Source: Absidia repens (Eukaryota; Mucoromycota; Mucoromycetes; Mucorales; Cunninghamellaceae). From it: DNA of 64,000 bases. The number at the start of each line of letters is the position of its first letter. Position 1 is the first letter of the stretch. The notes under the pieces were generated by a model, which had not been told where the DNA came from, did no database searches, and saw only the letters and a program-made list of their open reading frames with translations. The stretch spans positions 62,001 to 126,000 of the forward strand of contig MCGE01000049.1 of the NCBI GenBank assembly GCA_002105175.1, read 5' to 3'. Shown here piece by piece: positions 12,381-23,731 of this stretch. Position numbers and translations under genes: made by a program.

Positions 12381-13880
12381 ATGTTCAAGGCTAGCCAATT
12401 TTTACACGGTAAGTTATGATAGCATATATCCACACGCCCAGTTTATGGACACCATGCTCATTCCCTTGTGTAATATGGACATGTAGAGGAATTGCCTATA
12501 CGATTGGCTCATCGGGTAAAGGAACTGGACCAAGTGCAATTTGCTGATATGCCGTCTATCATCAGAGTCAAGAATTGGTATGCCCAGTCTTTTCAGGTAT
12601 ATATACAAAAAAAAAAGGGTTGGAAGGTCTACCTATTTTTTTCTCATTTTTTTTTTTTTTTTTTTGTTAAAACTAGGAATTGATTGAACTGCCACCGCCC
12701 AAGATATCCAGCAAAATGAAGGAGGAATTCAAGCGAGGGGCAAGGAAAAGTAAAGAATATTTTGATAATGTGCCAAATCACACGTATCCACCTAGACAAC
12801 CCACATCACAGCCCTACCCCATTGGCCATAGGTAAACAAAAAAAAAAAAAAAAAGACATCACCATCCATCACACGGAGAATGCAAGGTTTATTCATCAGT
12901 CGACTTTTTTTTTCGTTCACCGCTTGCTATTTAGATACTACAACAACATCCAACATGTCAAATGCACACCTGAAATGACGATGTATAACGAAGAGATGGT
13001 GAAAACCATCGAGGGGATCAAACAGCGGCATGACCCGGTGGTGACGACGATGGCGCAAGGGATTTTGGAGTACAAGGAAAAGACACGGTCATCGTTACTG
13101 GATACAGACATTCAACAATTCTTGGATCGTTTTTACATGTCACGCATCGGCATCCGGATGTTGATTGGCCAACATTCCGCCTTGTATCGGGGCCCTTTTT
13201 ATCGGAATGATTATGTCGGTGTGATTTGTACAAGAACCAATATCAAGGAAATCGCCATGGATGCCATTGCCAACGCTCGGTTTATTTGTGAAGACCATTA
13301 TGGTTTGTTCAAGGCCCCCGATGTCCATATGTTTTGTCCCGCGGATATCGAATTCATGTATGTCCCTTCCCATCTCAATCACATGGTCTTTGAATTGCTG
13401 AAAAACTCGCTGCGCGCCGTCGTCGAACGCTTTGGCCCCGACTACGAAGATATTTATCCCCCCATCAAATTGGTCATCGCCCATGGAAAAGAGGTAAAAA
13501 ATAAAACAAAAATAAGAGTGAGTTGTGAAGGTGGAGAGTGGCCGATCACCGTGGTTACTTACTCTTTTTTTTTTTTTTTTTTTTTTTGTATAGGATATTA
13601 CTATCAAAATCTCGGACGAAGGTGGTGGAATTCCTCGATCTGCTATACCTATGGTCTGGACATATATGGTAAGACCCTCCCTCCCCCCAAAAAAATACAA
13701 GAGAGGTGTGAGTAATCATGGGATCCGCTTTTTTTTTATATATATAAAATATTAGTATACGACGGCTCAAGTACAAGAATTAGAACCTGAATTCAATCAA
13801 ACGGAATTCAAAGCGCCATTGGCTGGGTTTGGTTATGGGCTGCCGACATCAAGACTGGTAAGAACAAAGAGGGGAAGCCG

Positions 13881-13915
<35 letters not shown>

Positions 13916-14133
13916 GGTTATTAAATAACGAACATCTCTTATGATAGTATGCACGTTACTTTGGTGGTGACTTAAAGTTGATTTCTATGGAAGGGTAAGG
14001 ATTATATATTTTTATACACAATGGGATCCGTGCAAATGGCTTACTTTTTTCTTTTCTTTTCTTTAGTTATGGTACCGATGCCTATCTCCATCTCAATAGA
14101 CTATCCAATAGTGATGAACCCCTGATCATGTAG
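12381..14133 (+). CDS. Mitochondrial protein kinase of the PDK/BCKDK family (PDK-like)
   Basis: Eight exons: 12381-12408, 12487-12596, 12677-12831, 12935-13493, 13594-13668, 13756-13857, 13948-13994 and 14067-14133, 380 aa. Family landmarks appear in order: ELPIRLAHRVKELDQ near the N-terminus, PSIIRVKNWYAQSF, HDPVVTTMAQGILEYKEK, FLDRFYMSRIGIRMLI, then the GHKL ATPase motifs, namely N-box ELLKNSLRAVVE (about residue 251), DEGGGI (about 292), GFGYGLPTSRLYARYFGG (about 333) and GYGTDAYLHL. Such kinases phosphorylate the E1 component of pyruvate or branched-chain 2-oxoacid dehydrogenase in the mitochondrial matrix. YVPSHL and the MAQG motif resemble PDK more than BCKDK, but the substrate is inferred. 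No long presequence is obvious. Introns carry very long poly-T tracts. Confidence 0.9.
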
Positions 14134-14688
14134 TTTTAAATCCTTTTCTCTCCTCCCCATGACCTTTTCTTTTTATTTTATTATGCACAAAGCGCACACA
14201 CACGATGAATCCACGCTTCACATTTAGTCTTCTGTTTTCCCCCATGATACCCCCCCCAAATCTATCTCTCTATACGTGCGTGTCTTGAAAATAGAATTCC
14301 CTAGTTTTATTTTTATTGTTTATTGATACAAAATAAAAAAAATGTATTTTTACAACCTATATGGATTGTTTATTGTTTATTGTTTTTTTCATATGTATAG
14401 TTTGTTGCTTATTCAGGCCAAAAAAAGGGGCAATGGGAATGATGATAACATATTCATTGTGAAAGAGAAGATGACATGTGTGATGATGATTGAGACTAAA
14501 AGAACAAGTAGTAATATGTGGTTTGTAACCCAAAAAAAATACAATGTTTTTTTTATTACAACAAGCAAATAAAATAAAATACAACATCCTAAACTACAAT
14601 TCAAGACAAATCATACTAATTACTAATAATACTGATTCTACAAAACAAAAAAAAAAGCGGGCAAGTCTTTTCAGCCAGTGGTCCACCA
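14134..14688. other. Convergent intergenic region
   Basis: This is 3' flanking DNA of the kinase (+) and the dioxygenase (-). AATAAAATAAAA near 14570 is a possible poly(A) signal. Short open frames here have no coding character. Confidence 0.4.
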
Positions 14689-16060
14689 CTAAAGCACACG
14701 ATCTTTTTCTTTTGAGGATAACCGCATGGTACGCGCACGCGATCGGTAATCATCCCATGGGAAATAAGCGCCACAGATGCGGCGATGGCCCGTGAAAGCA
14801 GAGCGACCATGCAGCACACGCCAGTTATCAAAGGTCGCCACACGGCCAGGCGGCAATGGGTCCCAGTATTCGTTGGATTTGTCGGTCAACAGTTTTTGCC
14901 AGGCGAAAAGAGCATCATAGAATTGGTCCAGTTGCTGGGGAGAAAGATGATTCAAGGTGGATCGATCATCATTGTTATAACGAATTTGATATAAATCGCC
15001 CGTCAAAGGATCATGGTTGAGAATCGGGTAAGCGCGCGGCGTGGGTACAATCAACACATGCTCATCGCCGGCCGAATGCGTGGGAATCAAGGTCTGTGTC
15101 AACGTCGCATACGCTTCTGGGTGTTGTTGCTTGAGTTGTTGTGCCACCGAAAACCCATCCACAAAAAGCGAGTCCCCGCCTTGGCCTTGGAATTCAAGTT
15201 TATGGAACATTTGTAACCCACTATAGCAGTCAGAAAAAAAAAAAAAAAGGAGGTCAGGTTGTTGTTGTTGTTCTTTTTTGGAGGGGGGACAGCATTTACC
15301 TTGGTTCTGTAAAGTAGGTATTGTCAGTATGTGCGCCCAGCGCCAATTGAGTATAGGCCGTATCGGCATGGGCCAAGTCCGCCGTGAACGACCACATGCC
15401 TTGCGAGTAATGGGTTTCCCGTAAAAAGCAGAGTCGTCGTGCCAGTTGTTCGGTCGCCTCCAGGGTCGTCGGTACGTCTTCCACAAAGGCAATGCCGTCG
15501 ATTTCCAAACGATGCAACCATTGCGCCAGGCCTTGCTTGGTTTCAATCACTTCTTCAAAGGTCAATCGTGGTCGCTCCGCCCCTTCAATCAAGTCTTGCC
15601 CGCCACGCCATAACCGGATCGCCTCGGTAGGCGCCAAAGCATCCGTCCACTTCTTGCGTTGTTTTTGCTGATGCCCATGCGTTGTCACCCAATCATAGGC
15701 ATAATGGCTGGTATGTCCATCGGGCCACACGAGTTGCAAACCATCGGTTTCACACGTTACGGATGTCGGTTGAATGTCGCGGTCCAAACCAAACGTATTC
15801 ACCAGTCGTTGTCTTGTCACTGGATGGTAACAGCTAGGACACCGGCAATGATCACGAAGCCAAAAATAAGGTAATGTATAAGTGGTTGCCGGGTGTGCTG
15901 TTGCATTGTTGCCAAGTGTAATGTCTAATTGTCGCTCATGTTGCTGAATCGTCTTTTTGTTAAACGAGGTGCCAACCGCCGCACTACTATAGTATCTAGA
16001 AGAGACCGGGAGTCGATGGAAGCCTCTTGATAAAAGTCGGGATGCACGCTGAGATAACAT
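14689..16060 (-). CDS. Trimethyllysine / gamma-butyrobetaine dioxygenase family (TMLH-like)
   Basis: Two exons: 16060-15300 and 15220-14689, 430 aa. The N-terminus (MLSQRASRLLSRGFHRL) is basic and Arg/Ser-rich, as expected for mitochondrial import. A Cys/His-rich N-terminal domain follows (WLRDHCRCPSCYH). The catalytic domain shows HTDNTYFTEPSGLQMFH, giving the Fe(II) His and Asp ligands, then GGDSLFVDGFSVAQQL, YQIRYNNDDRS, and FDNWRVLHGRSAF with the distal His and 2-oxoglutarate-binding Arg region. This pattern matches Fe/2OG dioxygenases that hydroxylate trimethyllysine in the first step of carnitine synthesis. Gamma-butyrobetaine dioxygenase is the close alternative, and TMLH is favoured by the YNN-D-R region. 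It is divergent from the amidohydrolase gene. Confidence 0.88.
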
Positions 16061-16675
16061 GTGTATGTGAGAGAGAGTGAGAGAGAGAAAAGAAAAGAAA
16101 AAGAAGGTACCCTGACTTAAAAAAAAAAATCGAACGTTTGTGGAATTTAAATCCCGAATAGTGCAAAAGTAACACAGGTCGTCATTGGGCAACCCAAAAA
16201 AAATACCCCACTATTTTTATTATATGCTGATCCACATGATCTGTGTCTCTCTATTCACATTCAATAATATCCATCATCATCCAGAAAGAAAGAAAAAAGT
16301 AGTGACTGTCAGTCTCTATGCACGTAAAAAAAAAAAAAAAAAAAGACTATCTAATGCAATTTGATACCAAGATTGTATTGACCAAAGATGAAGATTTCCT
16401 TTTATTATATAGTACTTTCTGGCATCAAATCAGTATTCCTGCAAAAATGATCTATTATCCTCATGGGAGGTTTGTTAATCAACGAAATGGGATTTTTGGC
16501 CAATAGGATTTTTTTTAAGGGGCCACCGGGACAAAAAAAAAAAAAAAAAAAAAAAATTCACACCATAGCAGAAAAAACGCCTATAAGCAGACCTCATCCC
16601 AGTCTTTTTGGTTTTTTTTCATTTTTATTATTATTTTTTCTACCCTTTTCTTTATTTTCCTTTTTATTCATTACC
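16061..16675. promoter_or_regulatory. Divergent promoter region, dioxygenase and amidohydrolase
   Basis: This 615-bp spacer separates two divergent start codons. It holds poly-A tracts near 16327-16344 and 16533-16556 and a T-rich leader just upstream of 16676. No separate gene is supported. Confidence 0.4.
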
Positions 16676-17659
16676 ATGACTCGTCAATTAACACAAATCA
16701 TTGATGCCCATATTCATTTTTGGCAACCGAGCCGCGTGTATGTCCCATGGTTGAAAGGCACGCCGTTTGATCAAGACAAAGATGCTCGTCATTACAGTAC
16801 CCAAGTGGCTCGTGTAGGTGTACGCAAAGGCGTGTATGTGGAAACGGATGTCGATGTACGTCATGGACTGGTAGAAGCGGCATGGATACGCGAGTATACA
16901 GATCAACTCAACAAACAACAACAACAGCAACAACAACAACAACAGCAACAACAACTTCAAGATGGGGCGTTTGGTGGGATTGGGGCTGTGGTGGCATTTG
17001 CACCGGTGGATCAAGGTGAACATGTCCGACCTTATTTACGGTTATTGCAGCGGTTGGTGGGAAAGGACTTGCTACGCGGGGTACGTTACTTGTTGCAAGA
17101 TCCTGAGCGGGACGATCCACGTCATCGGATGCAGTCGGCTAGTTTCTTGGAGGGGATACGTATACTTGGGGAAGAAGAGTTTGGGCTACTGTTTGAAATG
17201 GTGATTGATTGCCATCGGTACCCGGACCAATTCCCGGCGTTGATTGATTTGGTCGCTCAGTGTCCGTCGGTGTCGTTTGTCTTGGACCATATGGCAAAAC
17301 CTCCGTGTCATCTCTCGTCGGATTCGTCGGCATTTTCTCATTGGGCGTCATGTATGCAAACCCTGGCGTCTTACCCTAACGTGGTGGCCTGCAAGGTGTC
17401 TGGACTTATCACTGAAGTGGAGGATAATACAAGTCTGATCTCGGCGCAGCACCTGGGACCTTTTGTGCAAGTGGCCAAAGACACATTTGGGATCGATCGG
17501 CTGATCTTTGGTGGGGATTGGCCTGTGTGTGAAGCGACGCAAGGTGGCACTTGGCAGTTATGGGTCGATGTCTTACAAGAAATCGTCCAAGCATGGGAAC
17601 CTGAAGAACAAACTCGATTATTTGTCACCAATGCGCAACGGTGTTACAATCTGGTTTAA
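16676..17659 (+). CDS. Amidohydrolase-2 family metal-dependent hydrolase (fuconolactonase-like)
   Basis: Single exon, 327 aa, from the ATG at 16676 (MTRQLTQIIDAHIHFW). The N-terminal IDAHIHFWQP motif with VPWL is typical of TIM-barrel amidohydrolases of the COG3618/L-fuconolactonase type. LLRGVRYLLQ, the FEMVIDCHRYPDQ strand, VLDHMAKPP, CKVSGLI and the terminal FGGDWPVCE carry the conserved His and Asp positions. An in-frame poly-Q tract (about residues 81-96) interrupts the barrel between strands. The likely reaction is hydrolysis of a sugar lactone or a related cyclic ester. The exact substrate is unknown. It is one of the few intronless genes here. Confidence 0.85.
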   Translation: MTRQLTQIIDAHIHFWQPSRVYVPWLKGTPFDQDKDARHYSTQVARVGVRKGVYVETDVDVRHGLVEAAWIREYTDQLNKQQQQQQQQQQQQQLQDGAFGGIGAVVAFAPVDQGEHVRPYLRLLQRLVGKDLLRGVRYLLQDPERDDPRHRMQSASFLEGIRILGEEEFGLLFEMVIDCHRYPDQFPALIDLVAQCPSVSFVLDHMAKPPCHLSSDSSAFSHWASCMQTLASYPNVVACKVSGLITEVEDNTSLISAQHLGPFVQVAKDTFGIDRLIFGGDWPVCEATQGGTWQLWVDVLQEIVQAWEPEEQTRLFVTNAQRCYNLV

Positions 17660-17842
17660 ATACCCGATCTCCCTTTGGTCTGCTCCTGCTCTATCTACTC
17701 ACTCTTTTGTCTTTATCATATATATAACCCTTCCCTCTCTCTCTCTTTTTTTTTTCTCTTCTTTCTCTTCCCTTTCTTTATCTATTTTTTTATTTTACTT
17801 TATTTATTTTTTTATACCCTTCTTCAAATAAAAATAACAGTC

Positions 17843-18795
17843 ATGATATCAACCTCCTCTTTATCTATTCCAACCATTAAGGTAAGAAAAGAAACAATCT
17901 TCCTGTAGATATTCATATGACTTTTTTTTTTTTTTTTTTTTTTTTTTACTTATCTGCCATTATTGTTATCATTACGTATAGAAATATGCAGAATTGCCAC
18001 CAACACCAAGCTCTTCTTATTGTCACTCGGTAGCATCAAAGGAGTCTAGATTCTCATCTTTGATGGGACGTCAAGCTGGTAAGAAGAAAATGGAAGGTTC
18101 TTTTTCCTGCTGTTGCTCCCTCCTCGATTGTTTAGACTCACCATTTTTATTTTATTTTATTTTATTTGGGTCATCAACATAGATCGAATGCCTTCGTCGT
18201 CTTCTTCTGCATCTCGATTGGTAGTGCCGAAGAAATATGGATCTTTCCTCAGTATTCCATTATCAGGTAAAATCAAAAAAACAAAAAGGGGATCGACTGA
18301 CAAGCTACTTATTTGTCTCAGGAGTCAGAGATGACAAAAAAAAAAAAAGAAGGTGTGTGTTTGTGTGTGATACTGAACTGACCCTCTTTGTTTTTTGTTT
18401 ATTTGTTTATATTTTCTACCTTGGAACTTCGGTTAGATGATACTCTGTCTTTTGATGAAGCACCGCCTACGCCACCACATACAACCATCAGCCCAAATGA
18501 TGATGATGAAGGTTTATATCTGTTATGGACCCATCAATTACTACGTGAACAGGGATTCCGGCCCTCCTCTTGTCGTACCAATTCATACAAACAGCAACAA
18601 CATCTAGATAGCGACAATGACGATGATGATGATGAAAGTAGTCAATCGGATGAGGATAGTCTCCATGCAACATCAGCTCAACACTACATCCATGGTCACC
18701 CATTGAATAATGATGACTCACCCATTCCTCATCATGGTAGCTCCCCTTACTCTGTTACTTCCTTTATCTCGTCTTGTTTTTGTCTCTCCTCATGA
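17843..18795 (+). CDS. Uncharacterised Ser/Asp-rich small protein
   Basis: Four exons inferred from good splice sites with continuous phase: 17843-17881, 17982-18078, 18183-18266 and 18437-18795, 192 aa. I do not recognise the family. The product is Ser/Pro-rich with short motifs such as KKYAELPPTPSSS and SASRLVVPKKYGSFLSIPLS, then an acidic run (DNDDDDDESSQSDEDS) and a Cys-containing tail (FISSCFCLSS). The segment GLYLLWTHQLLREQGFRPSS is the only part likely to fold as a helix. No signal peptide or membrane helix is visible. The low-complexity, phosphorylatable composition suggests a regulatory or scaffold protein, but that is only a guess. Support comes from four exons keeping phase. Confidence 0.6.
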
Positions 18796-20147
18796 CCGGA
18801 GCTGGATCTTTTATTATTTTTATTATTATTATTACACTCTGTGATACCCTCCCACATCACCCCTCTATCACATCCAACTTTTTCCCCCTTCCTCCATCTT
18901 TTTACCCTTTTTAGAATAACAAAGTGAACGGTGATTCAATGATGCGTGGTACTTTTTTTTCTTTTTTTTTTTTTGACTCAATAAAATGCCTGTAAAATGA
19001 CCTCAACTATGACTTATATGCCTCAGCTCGTGACATCACGTTTTTTTATCTTTTAAGGATTCTTCTTTGTTTTGAGTCCTTTTTTTTTTTATGTGGTATT
19101 CAATCGGAGTTCTTTTGTTCGTTATCATAATGATGCCATCCCCATGCTTTCTTGTGTAAAAGAACCCCTCTAGTAGCTAGATCATCTTTTTTTTTATCTT
19201 GTTTTCTCTTTTTTCGGGTATTTTCCAAGCCGCGTTGCGTTGGAGACTCTTTTTTTTTTTTTTGGAATCCTACCCGGCTCTTCTCCCCGATAACGATCTA
19301 ATTTGTAAAAAGACCGGATCTTGGGATCCAGCATCCAAAAACAAACCGAGTGAGTGAGCCATCCTTTTTTTTTTTTTTTTTTTTTTTTTAGAAAAGTGAG
19401 TGTATGGAAATACACACACACACTCTCTCTGTCTTTCTCTTATAACTTTTTGCGATGGCTACCGATGGCTGCTCACACATACAAAAAAAAAAAAACCAAC
19501 AAAAATTGGCTAAACTTTATATGAGTTGGTCACAAATAAAGAAAAAAAAAAAAGTAGGGTCCATTTTTTCGGCCTGTTTTCAAAACCCACATTCACTTTC
19601 CCCCCTCCATCTCCCAAAAGACTTATCAAAAGAAATACAGTATATTGTTGCCTCTAGCTCGCTGAGCAAAAACCTCATCCCCTTCGAAGATAGATCCCGA
19701 GAGATAAAAATAGAAAACAGCCATTCAAACACCGCCTGCAGGAAAATGAAAGGATCGACCGTCAAGTAAACAACACCACAGGAAAAAAAGATATTATTTG
19801 TTGTTGTTGTTTTTTTTTCATCGATAAAGTATAAACGAGACAAAATGACAAAACAAATCAACACAGCAGTAATACAATAGAAATAATATTAAACATGGTA
19901 TTTGAATTTATTTATTGAGAGAGAGAGAGAGAGAGAGAGAGAAACAGAAAGGAGAGAGTAATATAAATGGATGGGGTGGATAACAATACAATACAATACA
20001 GTACACTAAACTAATAGAGGAAGAGGGGGGGAGAAAGAGGAGTAGTAGGGATAGTGAGGTTGGGGATAGGACTAAGGGCCATTCAACAAAAACAATTGCG
20101 GTAGGGTCGAGGGACAGAGTGTCACCAGAGGATGGCGCTGCAACTTT
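18796..20147. other. Convergent intergenic region with GA microsatellite
   Basis: AT-rich DNA between the 3' ends of the small plus-strand gene and the minus-strand RING gene. It contains a (GA)n microsatellite at about 19917-19941, poly-T and poly-A tracts, and AATAAA near 18981. Open frames near 19455-19864 are on both strands and show no conserved motif. No gene is called. Confidence 0.4.
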
Positions 20148-22118
20148 CTATCGTCGATCTTTTTCATCCGTTTCGCCGGTAGACAACGTTGATGTTACGG
20201 GTATTTCATGCTGTTCTAGTGGCGGTGACGACGACCTCGGTAATGATGGTTCTTCTTTGAGAGTAGTGGACGGTTGTAGTGATGTATCTTCCACCACTTT
20301 GTCGGCAGGTAATGAGGAAGAGGAGGGTCGTCTGTCCGCATGCAATGCCTGTATTTCCTTTTCTTTTTCCAGTAATGTCGACAAGGAAGTCTGTGTTGTG
20401 GCATCGTGGTTTCTCGTTATTGTATCGTTTTGTTGTTGTTGCTGCTGTTGTGGAGTAGAAGTATTATTGTTGGATGTTGTTTCTTCATTACATGACGGAT
20501 CGTTGGTTGATTCTACCGTCACCGCCGTGCTGTTGTTGTTGTTACTATCGTGTTCGATCGCATTAGTCGTAGAGCTCATTGGATCCCCGTCAGAAGGAGG
20601 TTCGGTATGCTCATCACCAGAGTCTTCAGTAGGTAAACAATTGTATTTACAAATAGGACAGAGAGTGGATTTTTGAGTCAACCATGGATCTACATTTAAA
20701 AAAAAAAGAAGCCACAGACGTGATGAGCATATATCCATCTCCATCCAGTAAGCGTATCCTCCAATCCACATACGTCGTTATCACTTACCTATACATAAAA
20801 CACAGAATCCATGACTACAAGGTAAGACTCTAATATCAGGCTGATTTTCTTCAAATTCATCCAAACAAATGGCACAAGTCGCATTCTTGATGACATCGGC
20901 ATGATAGTTTTGTATAGGATACGAATTGACAATGTCCACAGGCAAAGGCTTGAGTTTCCGTCGTTGCATAGCAATCAGGTTTCGTTCTTCCAACATCGCG
21001 TTGTATTCCATGTCTTCCCTGCGCTGTCGTCTACGCCACCATCTGAAGAAGATAAATAAACTAAATACGGCTATATTATATAAAACAAACAAACAAACAA
21101 ACAAACATGAGCCCATTATAAGAAGGGATAGCAAAAAAAAAAAAGAGAAAAAAAAAAGCTTACCTAGAAGAAAAAAGGCCGCTAAGGCTATGACCCATGA
21201 TAGGTAGTTTGGTGTACCTTTGTTGCTGCTGACTGTCTTTGTCCAATCGAACGAGCGCAGGACAGGGACCAGAAAGAGATAGTTGGACGGGGCACCATTG
21301 GATTCCGGGGTGGTGCTGTCGAAACAATCTTGCAGGATGGACAGTAAATCAAGCCCCAGTTCGTTGCTGATATAGTAGATTTCCGTAGGTTGGTTGGGTA
21401 CGATGTCGCTACTGCTGGTGTTTAATTGAGAAGAAGAGATATCGTTATCGTCCATGAGGCTAATGTTCACTTGAGGTGGTAATTGGCTGGAGGGATAGGC
21501 TGGTACGGTGGTGATCCCTGTCGCCGGCAACAAGGTATATTTGGGTAAAGTCGGATAGCTTTGGTTGTCGTAGATAAGCATCACATTCACGCTGAGCCGA
21601 AGGCTTGTTGAAAGCTGAGTCACTGTTCGTACCTTATCTGACCACGTACAGTTGCCACCACGTTCGACGAGTGCAATCTTGGTTCGTGCTTGAATGCCTG
21701 ATAGTGTGTTGAGTCCATTGTGGTTCCACCGTTGTAAATCGTCCAGCGTCGTTGATTGATTGCAAGCATCTTTGAAGTCAAAGAGAGGTTTCTATACAAG
21801 TGACAGAGAGAGAGAGAGAGAGAAAGGTCAGTGAGTAGTGCATTTTCGTACCGTACATAGTGTCATATATATGTCTATATGTTTTACCACTTTATAGGAT
21901 GTATTGTTCGCTAAGTAAACCGTTTGGAACGCCTGAGCTTGGGCAACCCTAAAGTCAGAGGGATCCGTTGTGCGAGTGTCACCATTAGGCCCACTGAAAT
22001 TAATCAGTTCCTCACCAAATGCAGGATTTTGTAAGGTTTGAGTAGTGACGAGTGATATAAAGAGACAATATAGTAAACATAGTAATAAAACATAATGCCG
22101 CCCAAAAAGGAACGCCAT
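20148..22118 (-). CDS. PA-TM-RING type membrane E3 ubiquitin ligase
   Basis: Four exons: 22118-21888, 21791-21164, 21070-20789 and 20689-20148, about 560 aa. A signal peptide (HYVLLLCLLYCLFISLVTT) opens the protein. A luminal protease-associated domain follows, recognised by KIALVERGGNCTWSDKV, with several N-glycosylation sequons. One membrane helix (YLSWVIALAAFFLL...VFSLFIFF) leads to a basic RRRQRRED segment, then a RING finger CAICLDEF...CSHGFCVLCIDPWL...CPICK. The usual RING-H2 second His is replaced by Cys (GFCVLC), so the finger is C3HC4. A long disordered acidic C-tail with poly-Q ends the protein. By analogy with RNF13/GRAIL-type proteins it would ubiquitinate targets at endosome or vacuole membranes. 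The exact 5' splice site of intron 2 may be off by one base because of homopolymers. Confidence 0.88.
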
Positions 22119-22352
22119 TGTATAAAAGTATAAAAATACAAAAAAAGACTAAAATGTAAAAAATGAAGAAGAAAAAAAATTCAGTCAAGTGAGAAAGGCT
22201 GGTTTTCAATTTTTTTTTCAAACAGTGAGAAAAGCAAATGTAGGTTGCACAGAGGTATTTTTTTATTTTGACAAAAAAAAAGACAATAAGCTAAAATAAA
22301 TAGGCTATAGAGTTGACATACATTTGACAGTTTTCTTCAATTGACGAGGGTT

Positions 22353-23477
22353 TTAATCTGTCATCATAGCATCACCATCTTGATCCTTCGACTAAAAAAA
22401 AAAAAGCAAAATTATTAGTCACTCTTATAATAATAAAACGGTGAGGGTATCTTGCCTTGCTATAAGCTTCCAATTCAGCATCCAAATCATCTTCATTTCT
22501 AGAGGAGCGAGATTGCCTATTAAAAAATAAAAACCGAATTTAATGACATGCTTTTCTCCACAATTAAATATTGCCTTACCTAGTGGATCCACCACGACCA
22601 CCACGACCACCACTACTAACACGACCACTACTAGCATGGCCACCACCGGATGACTTATTTAAGAGAGTGATTTTCATTGGTTGACCATCCAAATCCACAT
22701 TGTTAAATTTATCCAGAGCCTTTTGAGCCACGTCTTGATCAGGAAAAACGATTTTAGCGGTGCCAGTAGATCGTCCGGATCGATCGAATTCAATTTTACA
22801 TTTATCAACCGTGCCAACCAATTTGAACACGCTCTACAATAGAAAAATAATGAATATCCCATTCCATGCCCATATCATCAGTTGTTATTTGTTACGTACT
22901 GCAAGGTCTTCTTCCGTTACATTGTAGTGCAAGTTTTCCACTGTCAATGTAGTCCCCGACCGAGAGGATTCACCATATTTATTCCCACCTCGTCGTTGGT
23001 GTTGTTGTCTACCGCCGCCAAGACGAGCTTCAATAGGAAGATTACCACCGCCATTACCAGAGAACAAATCATGAGACCATGGTTGATCTGTGCTTCGTTT
23101 CAATCCACTACGTCGGTTCTATTGTGTGTGTGTGGTTTCCCCAGATGGTGCAAAACAAACAAATTATGATCAATATCAAAAAGATGACGACCAGTATGAT
23201 ATTGCTACTATTATCTTACATGTCGTTGAGGTCCACCACCAACGTTTTGTTCACGTCCACGTCCACCACCTAATCGACTATTAATGTTGCTTGAGAATCC
23301 ACCACCACCAGAGATCCGTTTTCGAATACCACCACCAGATGTGTTTCGTCGGTCGTGTCTTGATGATGATGATGTTGATGATGATTGACGTCGTCTTTGT
23401 TGACTATTGTTAGAGCGATGATCACTTCTTCTTTCCTTGATAGCATCGTCAAGAGCTTGATCTAATTTGGAAGACAT
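22353..23477 (-). CDS. YRA1: mRNA export adaptor of the REF/ALY (Yra1/THOC4) family
   Basis: Five exons: 23477-23220, 23118-22900, 22833-22580, 22516-22456 and 22391-22353, 276 aa. The N-terminal LDQALDDAIKERR matches the UAP56/Sub2-binding motif of REF proteins. Arg/Gly-rich segments flank one RRM (about residues 143-217) with RNP2 LTVENL and RNP1 RSTGTAKIVF. The C-terminus has the second REF motif DDLDAELEAY and ends DAMMTD. The protein would link the spliced mRNP and TREX complex to nuclear export. The last intron (22455-22392) begins GCAAGA after AAG, so it is a GC-AG intron. Reading through it would instead give a divergent tail, and only splicing gives the short acidic end. Confidence 0.92.
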
Positions 23478-23731
23478 TTTGTATTTCAGATTGCCACAGT
23501 AAAAATATAAAATAAACAAACAAAACACACACACAAAAAAAAAATATAGGATTTGGATTTTTGATGCCCACCTCATATTTTCAATTCCCGCTCTTCCCTT
23601 CATTGCTTGGTATGAAGTTGTGTGTGTACACTGACCAACAAATATCACCCATTTTTTCTTTATTACACTCGATAACCATAAAATAAAAGACATAACATAC
23701 CAAAAGCTATTCTACTATACTATACTATAAA

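Noticed and set aside
19455..19864. Overlapping open frames on both strands
   Set aside because: Low-complexity composition, no conserved motif, no splice structure. Judged as chance.
20119..20676. Plus-strand 185-codon open frame
   Set aside because: Antisense shadow of the RING protein's Ser/Gln/Asn-rich tail; codon repeats read as Ser/Leu/Cys/Val runs.
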